Assembly: GCF_002198115.1 (NCBI RefSeq)
Contig: NZ_NGNR01000001.1
Coordinates: forward strand, 1-64,000
Direction of reading: 5' to 3'
Origin: Robiginitalea sediminis
Lineage (GTDB): Bacteria; Bacteroidota; Bacteroidia; Flavobacteriales; Flavobacteriaceae
Length of the DNA stretch: 64,000 nucleotides
Both the position numbers and the translations under genes were made by a program. Positions 1 to 10,740 of the stretch are shown here, one piece after another. Below the pieces are notes generated by a model. It had not been told where the DNA came from, searched no databases, and saw nothing but the letters and a program-made list of their open reading frames with translations. The stretch's first letter is position 1, and every line of letters begins with the position of its first letter.

Positions 1-193
1 ACAAAAAAGCCTTCCCAACTCGGTCCAGGTTTTTTTAATATTCCTTGACGGATGTTGTTTGTACTTACCAAGTCCCCTACCCCGCTAAAGGTAGAGGCTT
101 GCTGTCTGTCAATATGTCAATGACCTTCCGGTAACCCAGGACCTAAGCCCTCTCGTTACCCCACTCTCATATCCTCTCGGCCTGAAAGCGGCT
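1..193 (-). other. Probable 5' leader of an rRNA operon lying beyond the left edge
   Basis: No open reading frame of note lies here. Read leftward, the stretch follows a strong Bacteroidetes promoter and contains a boxA-like antitermination motif (106-125). It also has short hairpins: a GGTAAC/GTTACC pair and a CTACC/GGTAG pair. In Bacteroidetes a boxA of this kind sits between the promoter and the start of 16S rRNA, so I infer that an rRNA operon begins just left of position 1. No 16S sequence is visible inside the window. An alternative is a free-standing small RNA of about 190 nt. Confidence 0.5.
106..125 (-). promoter_or_regulatory. boxA-like antitermination signal
   Basis: On the minus strand this reads GGTCATTGACATATTGACAG. 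It matches the TTCATTGACATATTG type of boxA that I recall from rRNA leaders of Flavobacteria and Bacteroides. It lies about 75 nt downstream of the promoter at 194-226. In such leaders boxA recruits NusB/NusE to keep untranslated RNA from terminating early. The match is made from memory of the consensus. Confidence 0.6.
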
Positions 194-226
194 GCAAATA
201 TATGATGGTTTTTTTGGTTCCACAAA
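194..226 (-). promoter_or_regulatory. Bacteroidetes-type promoter of the leftward RNA
   Basis: On the minus strand the -33 element is TTTG (226-223) and the -7 element is TATATTTG (202-195), 20 nt apart. This is an exact match to TTTG-N19-21-TAnnTTTG. The transcript would start near 190 and run off the left edge. The interval 227-381, between this promoter and the porin stop codon, shows only AT-rich spacer. Confidence 0.75.
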
Positions 227-381
227 CCCCTCTGGAAAAAATTTTTTCTAAAACTTTCTTAAATCAACAATACGATGATAATCAGAGTTTTACATCAATA
301 TTCAAAAGTCAGAAACCTCCAATTGATTGGTAATCAGGAGAAAGAAATCTTCCGGGTATTATCCCAAAAAAGGCAGATAGG

Positions 382-2373
382 TCAGGAGAAGAAGTTCCAG
401 ACCAACCCAAAACGGATCACAAAATCCCGGTACGGGTAGCCGGGGGCGGCGTAAAACGTGTTCCCTGAAAAGGAGGAATTGAAGTGCTCCGCCTTGAGGT
501 AAATGCGCGTCTGGCGCACGCGGGCATTGATAAAGAAATCGAGCATGGGGAAGCCGCCCAGTTTCTCCCGTTGCTGCACATAGAAATCGCCCAGGAGCGG
601 GTTGTAGGCATCCATGTAATACTCGGTGAAATACTTCAGGGTAACCCCCGTCTGAATAAACATGGCCTTCTTAAAAACGTCGCTGGAGAAATACAGGGTA
701 TTGCGGGTTACCAGGGTAGGTACATTAAATACATCCTCCGCCTGGTCCACTTCCTGGTAAAGCAGGGTATTCATCAGCGCCCATTTACGCCAACGAAGCT
801 CCTTTTCGTAACGAAGCCTCAAATAGGTGATCCGCTCCCCGAACTGGAAGGGGCGGATCAGACTCCGCTCCTGCCCTTCCGCAATCTGTTCGGCGCTGGC
901 ATCAGAAGCGAAATAGGAGTACTTGTCCATGGAGCTCACCTGGGCCTTAAGCGTTCCCCAGAAATCGGAGCGCAGTTCTGCCATTAGGCTCTGTACCTGC
1001 TGGTTCTCGAACCCCTGGCTGTTATCCCAGTTGTAGTTCAGGTAGTCGGATTGGTAGAGCAGCATATTAAATTCCGGTTTGGCCGCCCTGTGGTGCAGCC
1101 CTGCCCGGAACTGGTAGCGACTCCCAAGTGGAATGGAAAGTCCGGCATCCAGGTAGGAGCCTGTGAGGTCCCCGGAGAGGCCCAGCCCGCCGCGGGCATC
1201 GAGCTGGAATAGCCCGAAGTCCTTTACCCAGGAGGCCATGCCAAGCCACTGCTGCCCGTCCAGGCGATCGGGAATCACCCCGGCTTCGGTTTGCAGGATA
1301 CTGGTGAAGTAGTAGTTGTAATCCAGGACCCCGAGGCTGGCTTCCAGCCGGCCCAGGACCTTGTTGTCCCATAAGAGGCCCAGCTGGTTGTAAGTGGTCT
1401 TGGAATAAGCCTGGTCCTTGACCGGGGTAAGGATCAGGTCCCCAAAATACCCCGTGGTATTGCTATTCTGGGAAAACTGGAACCATTTGGACTCATATTC
1501 GAACCGGTGGGTCAGATACATCCCCGCCGTAGCGGCAGTGGAGTCTGTGCCGTTGCCCAGCAGCCGGAATTGGTGGTCCAGGTAATACCGTTTCCCGTTG
1601 AGCTCATTCTGGACGTTGTTAAAAACCACATCTATACGGGAACGGTCGTCGAAGTCCGGGTTGCCGGATTCAAACTGCTCCTCTTTGTCCAGTAGCCCCC
1701 CATTCTCCTGTCCTTTGATGTCCTGTGCCGCAATATGCGCCCGGAAACGGTAGACGCCATTGGCCGTGACATAATTGGCGGTGGCCCTGAAGTTGCCGGA
1801 AGTGACCTCATCCTGGCGGTATTTGCCCCGGGAACGGAACCCCTTATAGGCTATGGACACATTGCTTCGTTTGCTGAAGTTGCTCGTAAGCATGGCATCC
1901 AATAGCTGTCCCTGCTCGAAGGTAGTCTTGAAGAACAGGTCCGTAAGAGGGGTGGCTACATTGTAGTATTGAATATCCTCGGTTTCCAGGTAGTTGAAAT
2001 GCCTGGCCCGGGCCCCCATCCCCGGATAGGGCTTTACCCGGTTGGGCTGCCTGCCCAATCGGTTATAAGGCTGACCCACATTGGAAAAGGGCATCAGCTC
2101 AAAATCGTCCCGGCGCAGGTAGTTATACCGGTATTCCTTGGCAATGGTGAGGGAGGTGTCCAGCACCGTGGTATCCCGCCCATGCGAGATGATCTTGTAA
2201 TCGGCAATGCTAATTTCCGATGCAGGCTGCTTCCCGCCCTGGGGTACACGTCCGGCCTCTTTGCCCAGGGGCAGGGCCTGTTTTTGTTTCAACGGTGGCG
2301 GGAGGGAATCCTGTGCCAGGGCCGGGTGAAGGAACAAGACCAGGAAGAGCAGTAATAAAAGGCGCATGGGCAT
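382..2373 (-). CDS. Putative outer-membrane porin (Bacteroidetes putative-porin family)
   Basis: The 663-residue product starts with a hydrophobic signal peptide ending near residue 20 (LHPALAQ). It then has a long stretch of alternating aromatic and polar strands typical of a beta-barrel, and it ends with an aromatic residue pattern (WNFF) close to the C-terminus, as outer-membrane barrels do. Length and style fit the family annotated in Flavobacteria as putative porin (PF14121-like). It should sit in the outer membrane as a channel; no substrate can be read from the sequence. It is transcribed away from the large secreted protein at 2536, from its own promoter just upstream. A second in-frame ATG two codons later is an equally possible start. 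Confidence 0.75.
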   Translation of the reverse strand: MPMRLLLLLFLVLFLHPALAQDSLPPPLKQKQALPLGKEAGRVPQGGKQPASEISIADYKIISHGRDTTVLDTSLTIAKEYRYNYLRRDDFELMPFSNVGQPYNRLGRQPNRVKPYPGMGARARHFNYLETEDIQYYNVATPLTDLFFKTTFEQGQLLDAMLTSNFSKRSNVSIAYKGFRSRGKYRQDEVTSGNFRATANYVTANGVYRFRAHIAAQDIKGQENGGLLDKEEQFESGNPDFDDRSRIDVVFNNVQNELNGKRYYLDHQFRLLGNGTDSTAATAGMYLTHRFEYESKWFQFSQNSNTTGYFGDLILTPVKDQAYSKTTYNQLGLLWDNKVLGRLEASLGVLDYNYYFTSILQTEAGVIPDRLDGQQWLGMASWVKDFGLFQLDARGGLGLSGDLTGSYLDAGLSIPLGSRYQFRAGLHHRAAKPEFNMLLYQSDYLNYNWDNSQGFENQQVQSLMAELRSDFWGTLKAQVSSMDKYSYFASDASAEQIAEGQERSLIRPFQFGERITYLRLRYEKELRWRKWALMNTLLYQEVDQAEDVFNVPTLVTRNTLYFSSDVFKKAMFIQTGVTLKYFTEYYMDAYNPLLGDFYVQQREKLGGFPMLDFFINARVRQTRIYLKAEHFNSSFSGNTFYAAPGYPYRDFVIRFGLVWNFFS

Positions 2374-2384
2374 TGTCTTCCGGA

Positions 2385-2392
2385 CAAAGGTA
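2385..2392 (-). promoter_or_regulatory. Probable -7 element for the porin gene
   Basis: On the minus strand the sequence TACCTTTG matches TAnnTTTG 12 nt before the porin ATG. No clear TTTG is seen at the expected -33 distance, so the call rests on the -7 box alone. Confidence 0.45.
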
Positions 2393-2490
2393 TCGTTTTT
2401 GTTGTGAAGTATATGTGAAAGTTTTAGATTGGGCTCGGCTAAAAACCAACAGTGCCTTCGCCGATAGAAATCAACCTTTTAACGGATGAA

Positions 2491-2520
2491 TTGGCCGATA
2501 GGTTAAAATTTTACATCTTT
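2491..2520 (+). promoter_or_regulatory. Possible promoter of the secreted beta-propeller gene
   Basis: TTG at 2491-2493 and TACATCTTT at 2512-2520 are 18 nt apart, an imperfect match to the Bacteroidetes consensus. The element lies 15 nt before the ATG at 2536, which supports that start over the ATG at 2452. Confidence 0.4.
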
Positions 2521-2535
2521 AAGCAAAAAATTGGT

Positions 2536-5500
2536 ATGAACCGCTATCTCATACTCTTCTGCCTGTTGGCAGCAGGGGTGCTGCGCGCCCAGTACAACCC
2601 AAGCGCGCCTTCCATGCAGCTCCTGGAAAAAGACACCAAAGGGCAGAACACAGCCAAACTGGCTTCCCCCGTTTATTCGATAGACCAATTATCGGCAGCT
2701 TTCCAGGAATACTGGACCGACCGGGACTGGCAGGCCCGCGGGAGCGGGTTTAAACCCTTTAAGCGTTGGGAGAATTATTGGCGTTTTTACCAGGACAAGC
2801 AGGGATATGTCCCCTCGGCAAAAGACCTTTGGGACAGCTGGGAACGCAAGGCATTCCGGTCTTCCTTTGCTGCCAACCCCATTAGCAACTGGAGTTCCGT
2901 GGGGCCTTTTGCACCCGGTATTTTTCCGGGGCAATTGCCCGGGGTAGGCAGGACCAACGCCATAGCCGTAGATCCGAATAACCCGGACATATGGTATGTA
3001 GGCGCCCCTGCAGGGGGTATCTGGAAAAGCACCGACGCCGGGGCCAGCTGGACCAACCTTTTCGACGATTTCCCACAGATCGGGGTTTCGGGTATTGCCA
3101 TTGACCCCAACGATTCCAATACCATCTATATCAGCACCGGGGACGACGACGCTGCAGACTCTTACAGCGTTGGGGTTTTCAAGTCTACAGACGGGGGTGC
3201 CTCCTGGGCCCCGACGGGACTCAACCCGGACAATACAGACATATCGTCCCTGATGAATGAAATCATCATAGACCCCACGAACTCCAACATCCTTTGGGTA
3301 GCCACCAACACGGGCCTATTCAAATCCATAGATGCCGGTGTTACCTGGGAACAGAAGCAAAGCGGCAACATAAAGGACCTCAAGCTGAAGCCCGGGGACC
3401 CCAATACGGTTTATGCCGTAACCAACAGCCTGTTTTACAAGAGCACCGACGGGGAAACCTTCACCCGCATCATTGACAACGACCTGCCCGCCAACTCAGG
3501 GCGGCTTGTGCTGGGGGTGAGTCCGGCCAACCCGGAAGTGGTCTACATCCTAAGCGCCGCAACCTTCCAAAACGACTTTGAGTTTCAGGGCCTCTTTAAA
3601 TCTACGGACTCCGGGGAGGACTTCACCCGCACCCTGAATAACGAGGACATTATGGAATCCAACCAGGCCTGGTTCGACCTGGCCCTGGAGGTTTCCCCGA
3701 CCAATGCCGATGAGCTCTACATGGGTTGCCTGAACATCTGGAAAAGCACGGACGGTGGCGACAGTTTCAGTAAACTGAACGAATGGTTTATCAACGACCC
3801 CGCGTATACCCACGCAGATATCCACACCCTGAAGTTCTTCAACAACAAACTATACGCCTGCACCGACGGGGGGTTGTATGTAACAGAAGACGGCGGGCAG
3901 ACCTTCCAGGACTACTCGGCTGGCATTGCCGTTGGCCAGTTTTACAGGCTATCGGTTTCCCCCCAGAACCCGCAAATCATGATCGGGGGGTTGCAGGATA
4001 ACGGAGGGCAAATCCTGGGCGGAACCCAATGGAACAACTACCATGGGGGCGATGGGATGGACAATGTCATCGACCCGGGCAATGCCTCAATTGTGTACGG
4101 CTTTATTCAATTTGGCGGGGTGCTGAATATTTCCACTGACTCCGGGCAAACCATCGGGCAGGTAGGCGCGCCCTTTAACGATAACGGAGACCGGATACAG
4201 GGGAACTGGATCACGCCACTCGCCATTGACGGGGACGGGCAGGTCTATGCCGGTTACAATGCCGTGTACCGCCTGAATGGCAATGACTGGGAACAGCTTT
4301 CCTCTGCCCTGGGCCAGGGCATCGAGGATCTTGAGGTTTCCCAAAACAACAACCAGATCCTTTATGCCGCGGAAGGGGATGACCTCTACCGGAGCACCAA
4401 CGGCGGGCAAACCTTTAGTTCCCTCACCTTTTTCGGGACTGTTATCGCCGATATCGCCATCCATTCGGATAATGACGACATCGTTTATGTGGTGACCTCC
4501 GACCGGGTAGGTACCCCGGAGTCGAACCAGCCGGGAGGTAGGGCCGTGTATAAGGTAACCGTTATAGGAGGGGATGCCCAGGTAGAGGATATTACCGGGA
4601 ACCTGCCCACCGACCAGGCCTTCTTTTCCGTGGTCCACCAGGGCAGGCACTCTGAGAACCCCGTCTATGTAGGAACCAGCCTTGGCGTATACCGCATTGA
4701 CGACACCCTCACCGAGTGGGAGGATTACTTCACCGGCCTTCCAAGCGTTGCGGTCAGCGACCTGGACATCAACCTGGACGATGGTATCATTACCGCTTCC
4801 ACCTATGGCCGCGGGGTCTGGCAATCGCCCATACCGGTGCAGGTACCACAGGCCGACGTGCGCCTGCTTACTGTTACCCCCAGAGCCGATTTTGTAAGCT
4901 GCGGGCCGGTAAGCCCCGAGGTAGAGGTCGAAAACCTGGGCCAGGATCCCATTTCGCAAGTCCTGGTGAGCTATACCATAAACGGGGGAACACCCCAGGA
5001 ATTTACACAGGACATCAACCTGGCAAGCGGGGCCAAAGGCACCTTCAGCTTGCCCTCCATCGATGCTTCCACAGGGGGGGAAATCCTCCTGCAACTCGAT
5101 GTGAGCGTTCAGGGCGATGCCTTTGCAGATAACAACTCCGGCCAGGTGCGCTTCTTTGTGAATGCTCTGGGGGAACCCAATGCGCAAAACGATTTTGAAG
5201 CCGGGTCCCCGGATCTGGTTACCTATAACGCCGTGGGGGAAGGTTCGGAATGGGAACGGGGTGTTCCCACAGGGACCCTCCTGAACCAGGCCGCCTCCGG
5301 TACCCAGGTCTATGCCACCAACCTGGACGGGGACCACAACAATGCCACCCGGTCGTTCCTGGTGACTCCCTGCTATGACTTCTCCAGCCTGCTGGCGCCG
5401 GTGCTGCGCTTTAATATGGCTTATGAGCTGGAAATCAATTTCGACGTCGTCTATGTGGAGTATTCCACAGACAGTGGCACCAACTGGCAGGTACTGGGCA

Positions 5501-6810
5501 GTGTGAACAGCCAGCCCAATTGGTATAACAGCGACAGGACCAACGCCAGTTCCGGGGCAGACAACGATTGCCAGAATTGCCCGGGCGCCCAATGGACCGG
5601 CACCAATGCCACCATGACGGAGTACGCCTATGACTTTGTTCAAAATGCCGCTTTGGGCGAAACAGACCTCACCTCGGAAACCAATATTATGTTCCGGATC
5701 GTTTTCCATTCCGACCCATTGGTGGTGGAGGAAGGCGCCGTGGTGGACGACCTTGGGGTAACCAGCCCGATTGACGACGATGACGATGACGATGACGGTA
5801 TCCTCGATGTGGACGACAACTGCCCGCTCATTGCCAATGCCGGCCAGGAAGACACCGACGGGGACGGCCTGGGCGATGCCTGCGACAACGACGACGACAA
5901 CGATGGCATAGTGGATTCCGAGGACAATTGTCCGCTCACCCCGAATCCGGGGCAGGAGGATACGGATGGCGATGGCCTGGGCGATAGTTGCGATCCGGAC
6001 ATAGACAATGATGGCGTGCCCAACGCCACTGATGCCTGTTCGGATACCCCGGCGGGAGCCACCGTAGACGTAAACGGATGTGAGGTATTTACTCTGCCCA
6101 TCTCGAATTTCCTGGTTCAGACCACAGGAGAATCCTGCATCGGAAACAATAACGGCTCCATCCGGATAGAGGCCGAGCAGGCCCTGAACTATACCGCCAC
6201 CCTTACCGGCGGGCAGCAAACCCTCCAACAGGCCTTCACCGATGCCGCAGCCTTTGAGGACTTGCGAGCCGGGGGCTACCAGCTATGCATCACAGTGGAA
6301 GGCCAAGCCGGGTACCAGCAGTGTTTCAACCTTTCGGTTACCGAACCTGAAGCTTTAGGAGTTAGTGCCAAAATCAGTTCGTTGTCCCAGGAAGTGGAAC
6401 TGCAGCTGGAAGGGGGCAAAGAGTACTTCATTACACTGAACGGAAGGGAATACCGCACCTCCCAGACCAGCATCCGGCTGCCGCTGGACAAACCGAGCAA
6501 CAGCCTTTCCGTGCGCACCGAACTCGGCTGCCAGGGCGCTTATACGGACACCATCGTCCTGCAGGCCAAACCCTTGATTTATCCAAATCCTGTAGGGAAC
6601 GAATGGCTCAGCGTGTATCTGGGCGAACAGACACCGCAGCAGGTAATGCTTTCCTTGTATACCCTTAACGGGACCCGGGTATTTGCCAAGGAAAGCCCTG
6701 TGGATGGAGGGGAAACCGGGCTCGACATGAGCGGCTTCCCGCAGGGGGTTTACATCCTTAATATCCGGACCGACAATACATTGCAGATTTATAAAATCGT
6801 GAAGAGATGA
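2536..6810 (+). CDS. Type IX-secreted beta-propeller / TSP3-repeat protein
   Basis: The 1424-residue product starts at the ATG that opens a clear signal peptide ([19 protein letters not shown]); an ATG 28 codons upstream would bury that signal. The N-terminal half has at least seven BNR/sortilin-like blades with the pattern KSTDGGxSW. A CARDB-like region (near nt 4900-5150) and a MAM-like jelly-roll region (near nt 5200-5750) follow. Next is a run of thrombospondin type-3 calcium-binding repeats ([12 protein letters not shown], nt 5770-6080). The last 75 residues (YPNPV to KIVKR) are a type IX secretion C-terminal sorting domain. It should be exported across the outer membrane and held on the cell surface or released. 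The ligand is unknown. It is translationally coupled to the lipoprotein downstream. Confidence 0.85.
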   Translation: MNRYLILFCLLAAGVLRAQYNPSAPSMQLLEKDTKGQNTAKLASPVYSIDQLSAAFQEYWTDRDWQARGSGFKPFKRWENYWRFYQDKQGYVPSAKDLWDSWERKAFRSSFAANPISNWSSVGPFAPGIFPGQLPGVGRTNAIAVDPNNPDIWYVGAPAGGIWKSTDAGASWTNLFDDFPQIGVSGIAIDPNDSNTIYISTGDDDAADSYSVGVFKSTDGGASWAPTGLNPDNTDISSLMNEIIIDPTNSNILWVATNTGLFKSIDAGVTWEQKQSGNIKDLKLKPGDPNTVYAVTNSLFYKSTDGETFTRIIDNDLPANSGRLVLGVSPANPEVVYILSAATFQNDFEFQGLFKSTDSGEDFTRTLNNEDIMESNQAWFDLALEVSPTNADELYMGCLNIWKSTDGGDSFSKLNEWFINDPAYTHADIHTLKFFNNKLYACTDGGLYVTEDGGQTFQDYSAGIAVGQFYRLSVSPQNPQIMIGGLQDNGGQILGGTQWNNYHGGDGMDNVIDPGNASIVYGFIQFGGVLNISTDSGQTIGQVGAPFNDNGDRIQGNWITPLAIDGDGQVYAGYNAVYRLNGNDWEQLSSALGQGIEDLEVSQNNNQILYAAEGDDLYRSTNGGQTFSSLTFFGTVIADIAIHSDNDDIVYVVTSDRVGTPESNQPGGRAVYKVTVIGGDAQVEDITGNLPTDQAFFSVVHQGRHSENPVYVGTSLGVYRIDDTLTEWEDYFTGLPSVAVSDLDINLDDGIITASTYGRGVWQSPIPVQVPQADVRLLTVTPRADFVSCGPVSPEVEVENLGQDPISQVLVSYTINGGTPQEFTQDINLASGAKGTFSLPSIDASTGGEILLQLDVSVQGDAFADNNSGQVRFFVNALGEPNAQNDFEAGSPDLVTYNAVGEGSEWERGVPTGTLLNQAASGTQVYATNLDGDHNNATRSFLVTPCYDFSSLLAPVLRFNMAYELEINFDVVYVEYSTDSGTNWQVLGSVNSQPNWYNSDRTNASSGADNDCQNCPGAQWTGTNATMTEYAYDFVQNAALGETDLTSETNIMFRIVFHSDPLVVEEGAVVDDLGVTSPIDDDDDDDDGILDVDDNCPLIANAGQEDTDGDGLGDACDNDDDNDGIVDSEDNCPLTPNPGQEDTDGDGLGDSCDPDIDNDGVPNATDACSDTPAGATVDVNGCEVFTLPISNFLVQTTGESCIGNNNGSIRIEAEQALNYTATLTGGQQTLQQAFTDAAAFEDLRAGGYQLCITVEGQAGYQQCFNLSVTEPEALGVSAKISSLSQEVELQLEGGKEYFITLNGREYRTSQTSIRLPLDKPSNSLSVRTELGCQGAYTDTIVLQAKPLIYPNPVGNEWLSVYLGEQTPQQVMLSLYTLNGTRVFAKESPVDGGETGLDMSGFPQGVYILNIRTDNTLQIYKIVKR

Positions 6811-7520
6811 AAGTAGAAAAGGGAATCCTGATTTTGATGATGGCGCTCCTGGCTGCCTGCGGCGGGGGAGACAGCGGAGGGGAAGACCCGGATCCGGAAC
6901 CGCAACCCAGGCAACAGCCGCCTACGGCAGCCTCCCTGGTGTTCCCGGAAAACAACCTTCCCTGTACCGAAGGGGTGGTTATCAGCGCTACCCGGAGCCG
7001 CATCACATTCCAGTGGAACGCCTCCCAGAACACCGATTCGTACCAGGTGGTTTTGCGCGACCTCAATACGAACGAAGAAGTAACTGCTACTGCCAATACC
7101 AATGAAGCAGCGGTGACAGTCAACCGGGGGACACCCTATGAATGGTACGTGGTTTCCAGGGCCAACGGCATCAACCAAACGGCCCAAAGCCCTACCTGGC
7201 GCTTTTACAACGAAGGTCCCGGGTTTGAGAACTACGCTCCTTTCCCGGCCCGTGCCATCTTCCCCCAACGGGGTTCCCATATTAATGCCAGTGGCACGGT
7301 CCTGCTCCAGTGGGAAGGGGCGGACGCAGACGACGACATTTCAGCGTACGAGGTTTTCTTCGGTACCGATCCGGCAGACCTCCCAACGGCAGGGTCTACT
7401 GTGGAAACAGAACTGGAAGTCCCGATTTCCTCAGGCACACCATACTATTGGGTGGTACGCACAACAGACCTTCAGGGCAATGCCACGGATTCGGAGTTAT
7501 TCGAATTCCTGGTGCAATAG
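6807..7520 (+). CDS. Lipoprotein with two fibronectin type III-like domains
   Basis: The 237-residue product has a lipoprotein signal with lipobox LLAAC (Cys18), a Gly/Asp/Pro/Gln-rich linker, and two beta-sandwich modules. Each module carries the FN3-like pattern of W (FQWNAS, LQWEGAD) and YxWxVxxxD. Its ATG overlaps the stop of the upstream secreted protein (ATGA), so the two are probably made together. A plausible job is as a surface partner of that protein, but this is inferred from position only. No enzymatic motif is visible. Confidence 0.7.
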   Translation: MKVEKGILILMMALLAACGGGDSGGEDPDPEPQPRQQPPTAASLVFPENNLPCTEGVVISATRSRITFQWNASQNTDSYQVVLRDLNTNEEVTATANTNEAAVTVNRGTPYEWYVVSRANGINQTAQSPTWRFYNEGPGFENYAPFPARAIFPQRGSHINASGTVLLQWEGADADDDISAYEVFFGTDPADLPTAGSTVETELEVPISSGTPYYWVVRTTDLQGNATDSELFEFLVQ

Positions 7521-7558
7521 TTAGGATACTTTTTTCCTGAAGCAAGAACCGTCGGCCC

Positions 7559-8155
7559 ATGCTCGACCCATACTATCACGGCCTCCAGGAAGCAGGCACA
7601 GACGAAGCCGGCAGGGGATGCCTGGCCGGTCCGGTAACGGCAGCAGCGGTCATCCTTCCCGAAGGCTTTTTCCACCCGGTACTGAACGACTCCAAAAAAC
7701 TCAGTGCGGCCCAGCGGGAAGCCCTCGCCCCCATTATCCGAAAGGAGGCCCTGGCCTGGGCCGTAGCCCATGTGGAACCAGCCACCATAGACCGGATAAA
7801 TATCCTGAATGCCTCTATAGAGGCCATGCACCGCTGCCTGAAGCAACTGGATCCCGTTCCAAGGGCCATCGCGGTAGACGGGAACCGGTTTAAACCGCTT
7901 GGGGATATTCCCTTTCAGTGTCTGATAAAGGGGGATGGGCGTTTTCTGAATATCGCAGCGGCCTCCGTCCTGGCCAAAACGGATCGGGACCACTATATGG
8001 CCCGTCTCCACCAACAGTTCCCGGAATATGGCTGGGACCGCAATAAGGGCTACCCCACCAACGAGCACCGGGAAGCCCTGGTGCGCTATGGGCCAACCCC
8101 GCACCACCGCAAGAGTTTTCGGCTACTCCCGGAGCAGTTGAAAATCCGGTTTTAG
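7559..8155 (+). CDS. rnhB: Ribonuclease HII
   Basis: The 198-residue protein has the usual compact RNase HII size. The four metal-binding acidic residues are in place: Asp15 and Glu16 (TDEAGRG), Asp107 (AVDGN) and Asp126 (KGDG). The conserved stretch IAAASVLAK follows. The enzyme cuts the RNA strand of RNA-DNA hybrids and starts ribonucleotide excision repair in the cytoplasm. It lies 38 nt after the FN3 lipoprotein and 29 nt before the next gene on the same strand, so it may be co-transcribed with either. Confidence 0.95.
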   Translation: MLDPYYHGLQEAGTDEAGRGCLAGPVTAAAVILPEGFFHPVLNDSKKLSAAQREALAPIIRKEALAWAVAHVEPATIDRINILNASIEAMHRCLKQLDPVPRAIAVDGNRFKPLGDIPFQCLIKGDGRFLNIAAASVLAKTDRDHYMARLHQQFPEYGWDRNKGYPTNEHREALVRYGPTPHHRKSFRLLPEQLKIRF

Positions 8156-8184
8156 CCCGTACATTTGTCATAAAGCCCAAACAC

Positions 8185-10635
8185 ATGAGGCTCCCTGCCT
8201 TATTCCTGTTTCTTTTGGTATGGCTTACCGGCTGCCGGGAAGGAGTGCCGGAAGCCGCAGACCCTTCCGATTACCTCCCGGAATCGACCCTTTTGGTCTT
8301 GCGAATCCACCACAGTGACGCATTGCGGTCAGCCCTGCAGAACAATTCCCTGCTGGAACAGTTACGCACAGGCAATCCCGCCTCCCCAATAGAAATAGCC
8401 CACAAACAAGTCCTTCCACTAGACTTTGGGGAATCGGCTCTGGTGGCCTTCACCCGGGAAAGGGACACGGCCCTGGGGTGGGTCGCCATCTTCGAAGAGC
8501 CGGGAATGGTCCGTCCGGACAGCCTGGGGCAGGAGACCGGGCCTACTCCCCCGGCCTGGATGCTGCCAGACAGCACTACTCTCTTCACGCAGCGCGTGGG
8601 CAAATGGCGCATGGTCGGCACCTCCCAGGTCCTTTTGGAACAAGCTATATCCTCTGGAAAAACCGAAAGCGGGGGCTTGAAAAAAGCACTGCGCACCACC
8701 AACAACCAGGCGGCCGCCAGCCTGGTCTACCCCCGGACCGCCCTCCACCCCCTGGAGGTTTTGCTGGAGGGAAAAATACCTCCTTCCATAACAGATCGGA
8801 TGGAGCCGTGGACGGCATTTGACCTGAAAATGGAATCGGACGCCCTTTTGGTACAGGGGTTGGAGATACGCCCGGATAGCCTTTGGGACAACCGCAAACT
8901 CTTCAGGGGAGCGCCCGTATTACCCCTGGATGAACTACTGGAGGTAACCCCCTCAGGAGCTACCTCCCTGGTAGGGTACTCCCTCCTGGACCCAGGGCAG
9001 TTCCTGGAAAACCAGCGGGGGCTGCTGGGCCATGAAAACCCCCAAAACACCCTGGCCGAAGGGGTAGAGCAACTGGCGCGATATTCCTGGGAGGGCAAAC
9101 CCTACCTGGTTCTAAGGGCGCTAAACCCGGATAACCTCTCTGAAGTCTTCAGGTCCCAACAGGGGGAAGGCACTGAATTCCAGACGGCCGCCCTCTACAG
9201 CCTGCAATCGGACCAGGCCCTACAGGAGGCATTCCAACCCTTGTTGAATGAGGCACCCCAATGGACCTGGTATGCCCGGATGGGCAGCCATTTCATCTTT
9301 TCAACAGACCGGGAGGGCCTGGAAAACGCCATAAGTGCCCTGAACCGGAAAAACACCTACTTGGAGACCCCGGCCTACCAGTCCTTACGCGAGTACCTTC
9401 CGAGTAGTGCAACGGTAATGGCAATGGGCTCCCAGGCTGCCCCTTCCGACCCGCTCACCAATCCTGAAGCCGCCTTGTACCTGCCGGAAGCCATCGCCGC
9501 CCGCTTACCAGAAACCTATCTCTTTACCGCCCAGCTCAACAGCTCAGAGGCCTTCGACCTGCTGGAGTACCAGTTCCGTAAAAAAGACGACCCATCCGGT
9601 GGTGGCACAGGGGTCAGCCAGGTACTTAGCCTGCCCCTGGACGGACGTGTCCAGGCCGGGCCCTTTTTCCTGAAAAACCACCGGACCGGGGAAATGGATA
9701 TTGCCGTCCAGGACGACAACAACCAGTTCTATCTATTCTCCAATACCGGGTCCCTTTTCTGGAAAAAAGAGCTTCCGGGACCCATTCAGGGAACCATCCA
9801 CCAAGTGGACCTGTACAGGAACAACCGCCTGCAAATGGCATTCAACCTCCCGGACCGGCTCGTGGTGCTGGACCGCAACGGGGAAAGAGTTGCTCCTTTC
9901 CCCCTGGAATTTGAAGGCGGGAACCTGGGACCCCTTGCGGTTTTCGATTACGAGGGCACGCGAAACTATCGGCTGGTCTTCTCACAGGGGTCTAACATCC
10001 TGATGTACGACGGGCAGGGACGTGCGGTTAGAGGCTTCAAGTACCGGGATGCCGGCAGCCCTCTTCTGGGTCCCGCACGGCATTTTCGCATCGGCTCCCG
10101 GGATTATCTGGTTTTTGCCCTTGAAGACGGGCGTTTGGAAATCCGCAACCGGGTGGGAGACACCCGCGTACGGGTTAAGGAAACCTTTAATTTCTCCCAA
10201 AACGGGGTTTACCTCTACCGCAACACCTTCGCCTTCACAGACCGGGAGGGCCACCTGGTAACCATCGATCCGTCCGGGCGCGTTTCGCGTACCCCCATGA
10301 ACCTGAATGCCGACCACGGGATCTTCGCCACGGCCAGGACCCTGGCGGTTATGAACGACAATATCTTCCAGGTCAAAGGGAACCGGGCAGAACTGGACTT
10401 AGGGGTCTATACGGCCCCAGAGATTTTCTACCTGAACGATATTATTTATGTTTCGGTGACCGACATCCAAAGCCAGAAAGTCTTCCTCTTCCGCTCCAAT
10501 GCCGCAGCCTTGCCAGGTTTCCCGGTGGAAGGAAACGGACAGCCCGATATGGCCGATATGGATAACGATCGGAATCCGGAACTTGCGGTGCGTTTCCGCG
10601 ACAGTACCGTGGCAGTGTACCGCCTGCAACGGTAA
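8185..10635 (+). CDS. Large lipoprotein with C-terminal beta-propeller-like region, function unknown
   Basis: The 816-residue product has lipobox WLTGC (Cys17). The first 470 residues (LPESTLLVLRIHHSD onward) resemble the DUF3352-type periplasmic fold seen in some envelope proteins. From about residue 475 repeated strands of the form DxxxxFYLFxxxGSLFWKK suggest a PQQ- or WD-like propeller. The last 40 residues (GFPVEGNGQPDMADMDND) look like an FG-GAP/VCBS blade. I do not know a function. It should be anchored in the envelope, and the tight spacing after rnhB suggests a shared transcript. Confidence 0.65.
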   Translation: MRLPALFLFLLVWLTGCREGVPEAADPSDYLPESTLLVLRIHHSDALRSALQNNSLLEQLRTGNPASPIEIAHKQVLPLDFGESALVAFTRERDTALGWVAIFEEPGMVRPDSLGQETGPTPPAWMLPDSTTLFTQRVGKWRMVGTSQVLLEQAISSGKTESGGLKKALRTTNNQAAASLVYPRTALHPLEVLLEGKIPPSITDRMEPWTAFDLKMESDALLVQGLEIRPDSLWDNRKLFRGAPVLPLDELLEVTPSGATSLVGYSLLDPGQFLENQRGLLGHENPQNTLAEGVEQLARYSWEGKPYLVLRALNPDNLSEVFRSQQGEGTEFQTAALYSLQSDQALQEAFQPLLNEAPQWTWYARMGSHFIFSTDREGLENAISALNRKNTYLETPAYQSLREYLPSSATVMAMGSQAAPSDPLTNPEAALYLPEAIAARLPETYLFTAQLNSSEAFDLLEYQFRKKDDPSGGGTGVSQVLSLPLDGRVQAGPFFLKNHRTGEMDIAVQDDNNQFYLFSNTGSLFWKKELPGPIQGTIHQVDLYRNNRLQMAFNLPDRLVVLDRNGERVAPFPLEFEGGNLGPLAVFDYEGTRNYRLVFSQGSNILMYDGQGRAVRGFKYRDAGSPLLGPARHFRIGSRDYLVFALEDGRLEIRNRVGDTRVRVKETFNFSQNGVYLYRNTFAFTDREGHLVTIDPSGRVSRTPMNLNADHGIFATARTLAVMNDNIFQVKGNRAELDLGVYTAPEIFYLNDIIYVSVTDIQSQKVFLFRSNAAALPGFPVEGNGQPDMADMDNDRNPELAVRFRDSTVAVYRLQR

Positions 10636-10685
10636 GCCTATCAGTACCAGATGTACAATTCCCGGATCAGGGCACACAATTGGTA

Positions 10686-10715
10686 TTTGCCATTTACCGG
10701 AGATCGCTATCTTTA
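10686..10715 (+). promoter_or_regulatory. Promoter of the OmpA-family gene
   Basis: TTTG at 10686-10689 and TATCTTTA at 10708-10715, 18 nt apart, are close to the Bacteroidetes consensus, and the ATG follows 25 nt later. Confidence 0.55.
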
Positions 10716-10740
10716 AGGGAGTCAAATCATTAGAAACAAG

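Noticed and set aside
4087-6228. A 713-codon leftward open frame under the secreted propeller gene
   Set aside because: It lies wholly antisense to a well-supported gene, has no domain or signal, and is the type of long shadow frame common in GC-rich DNA.
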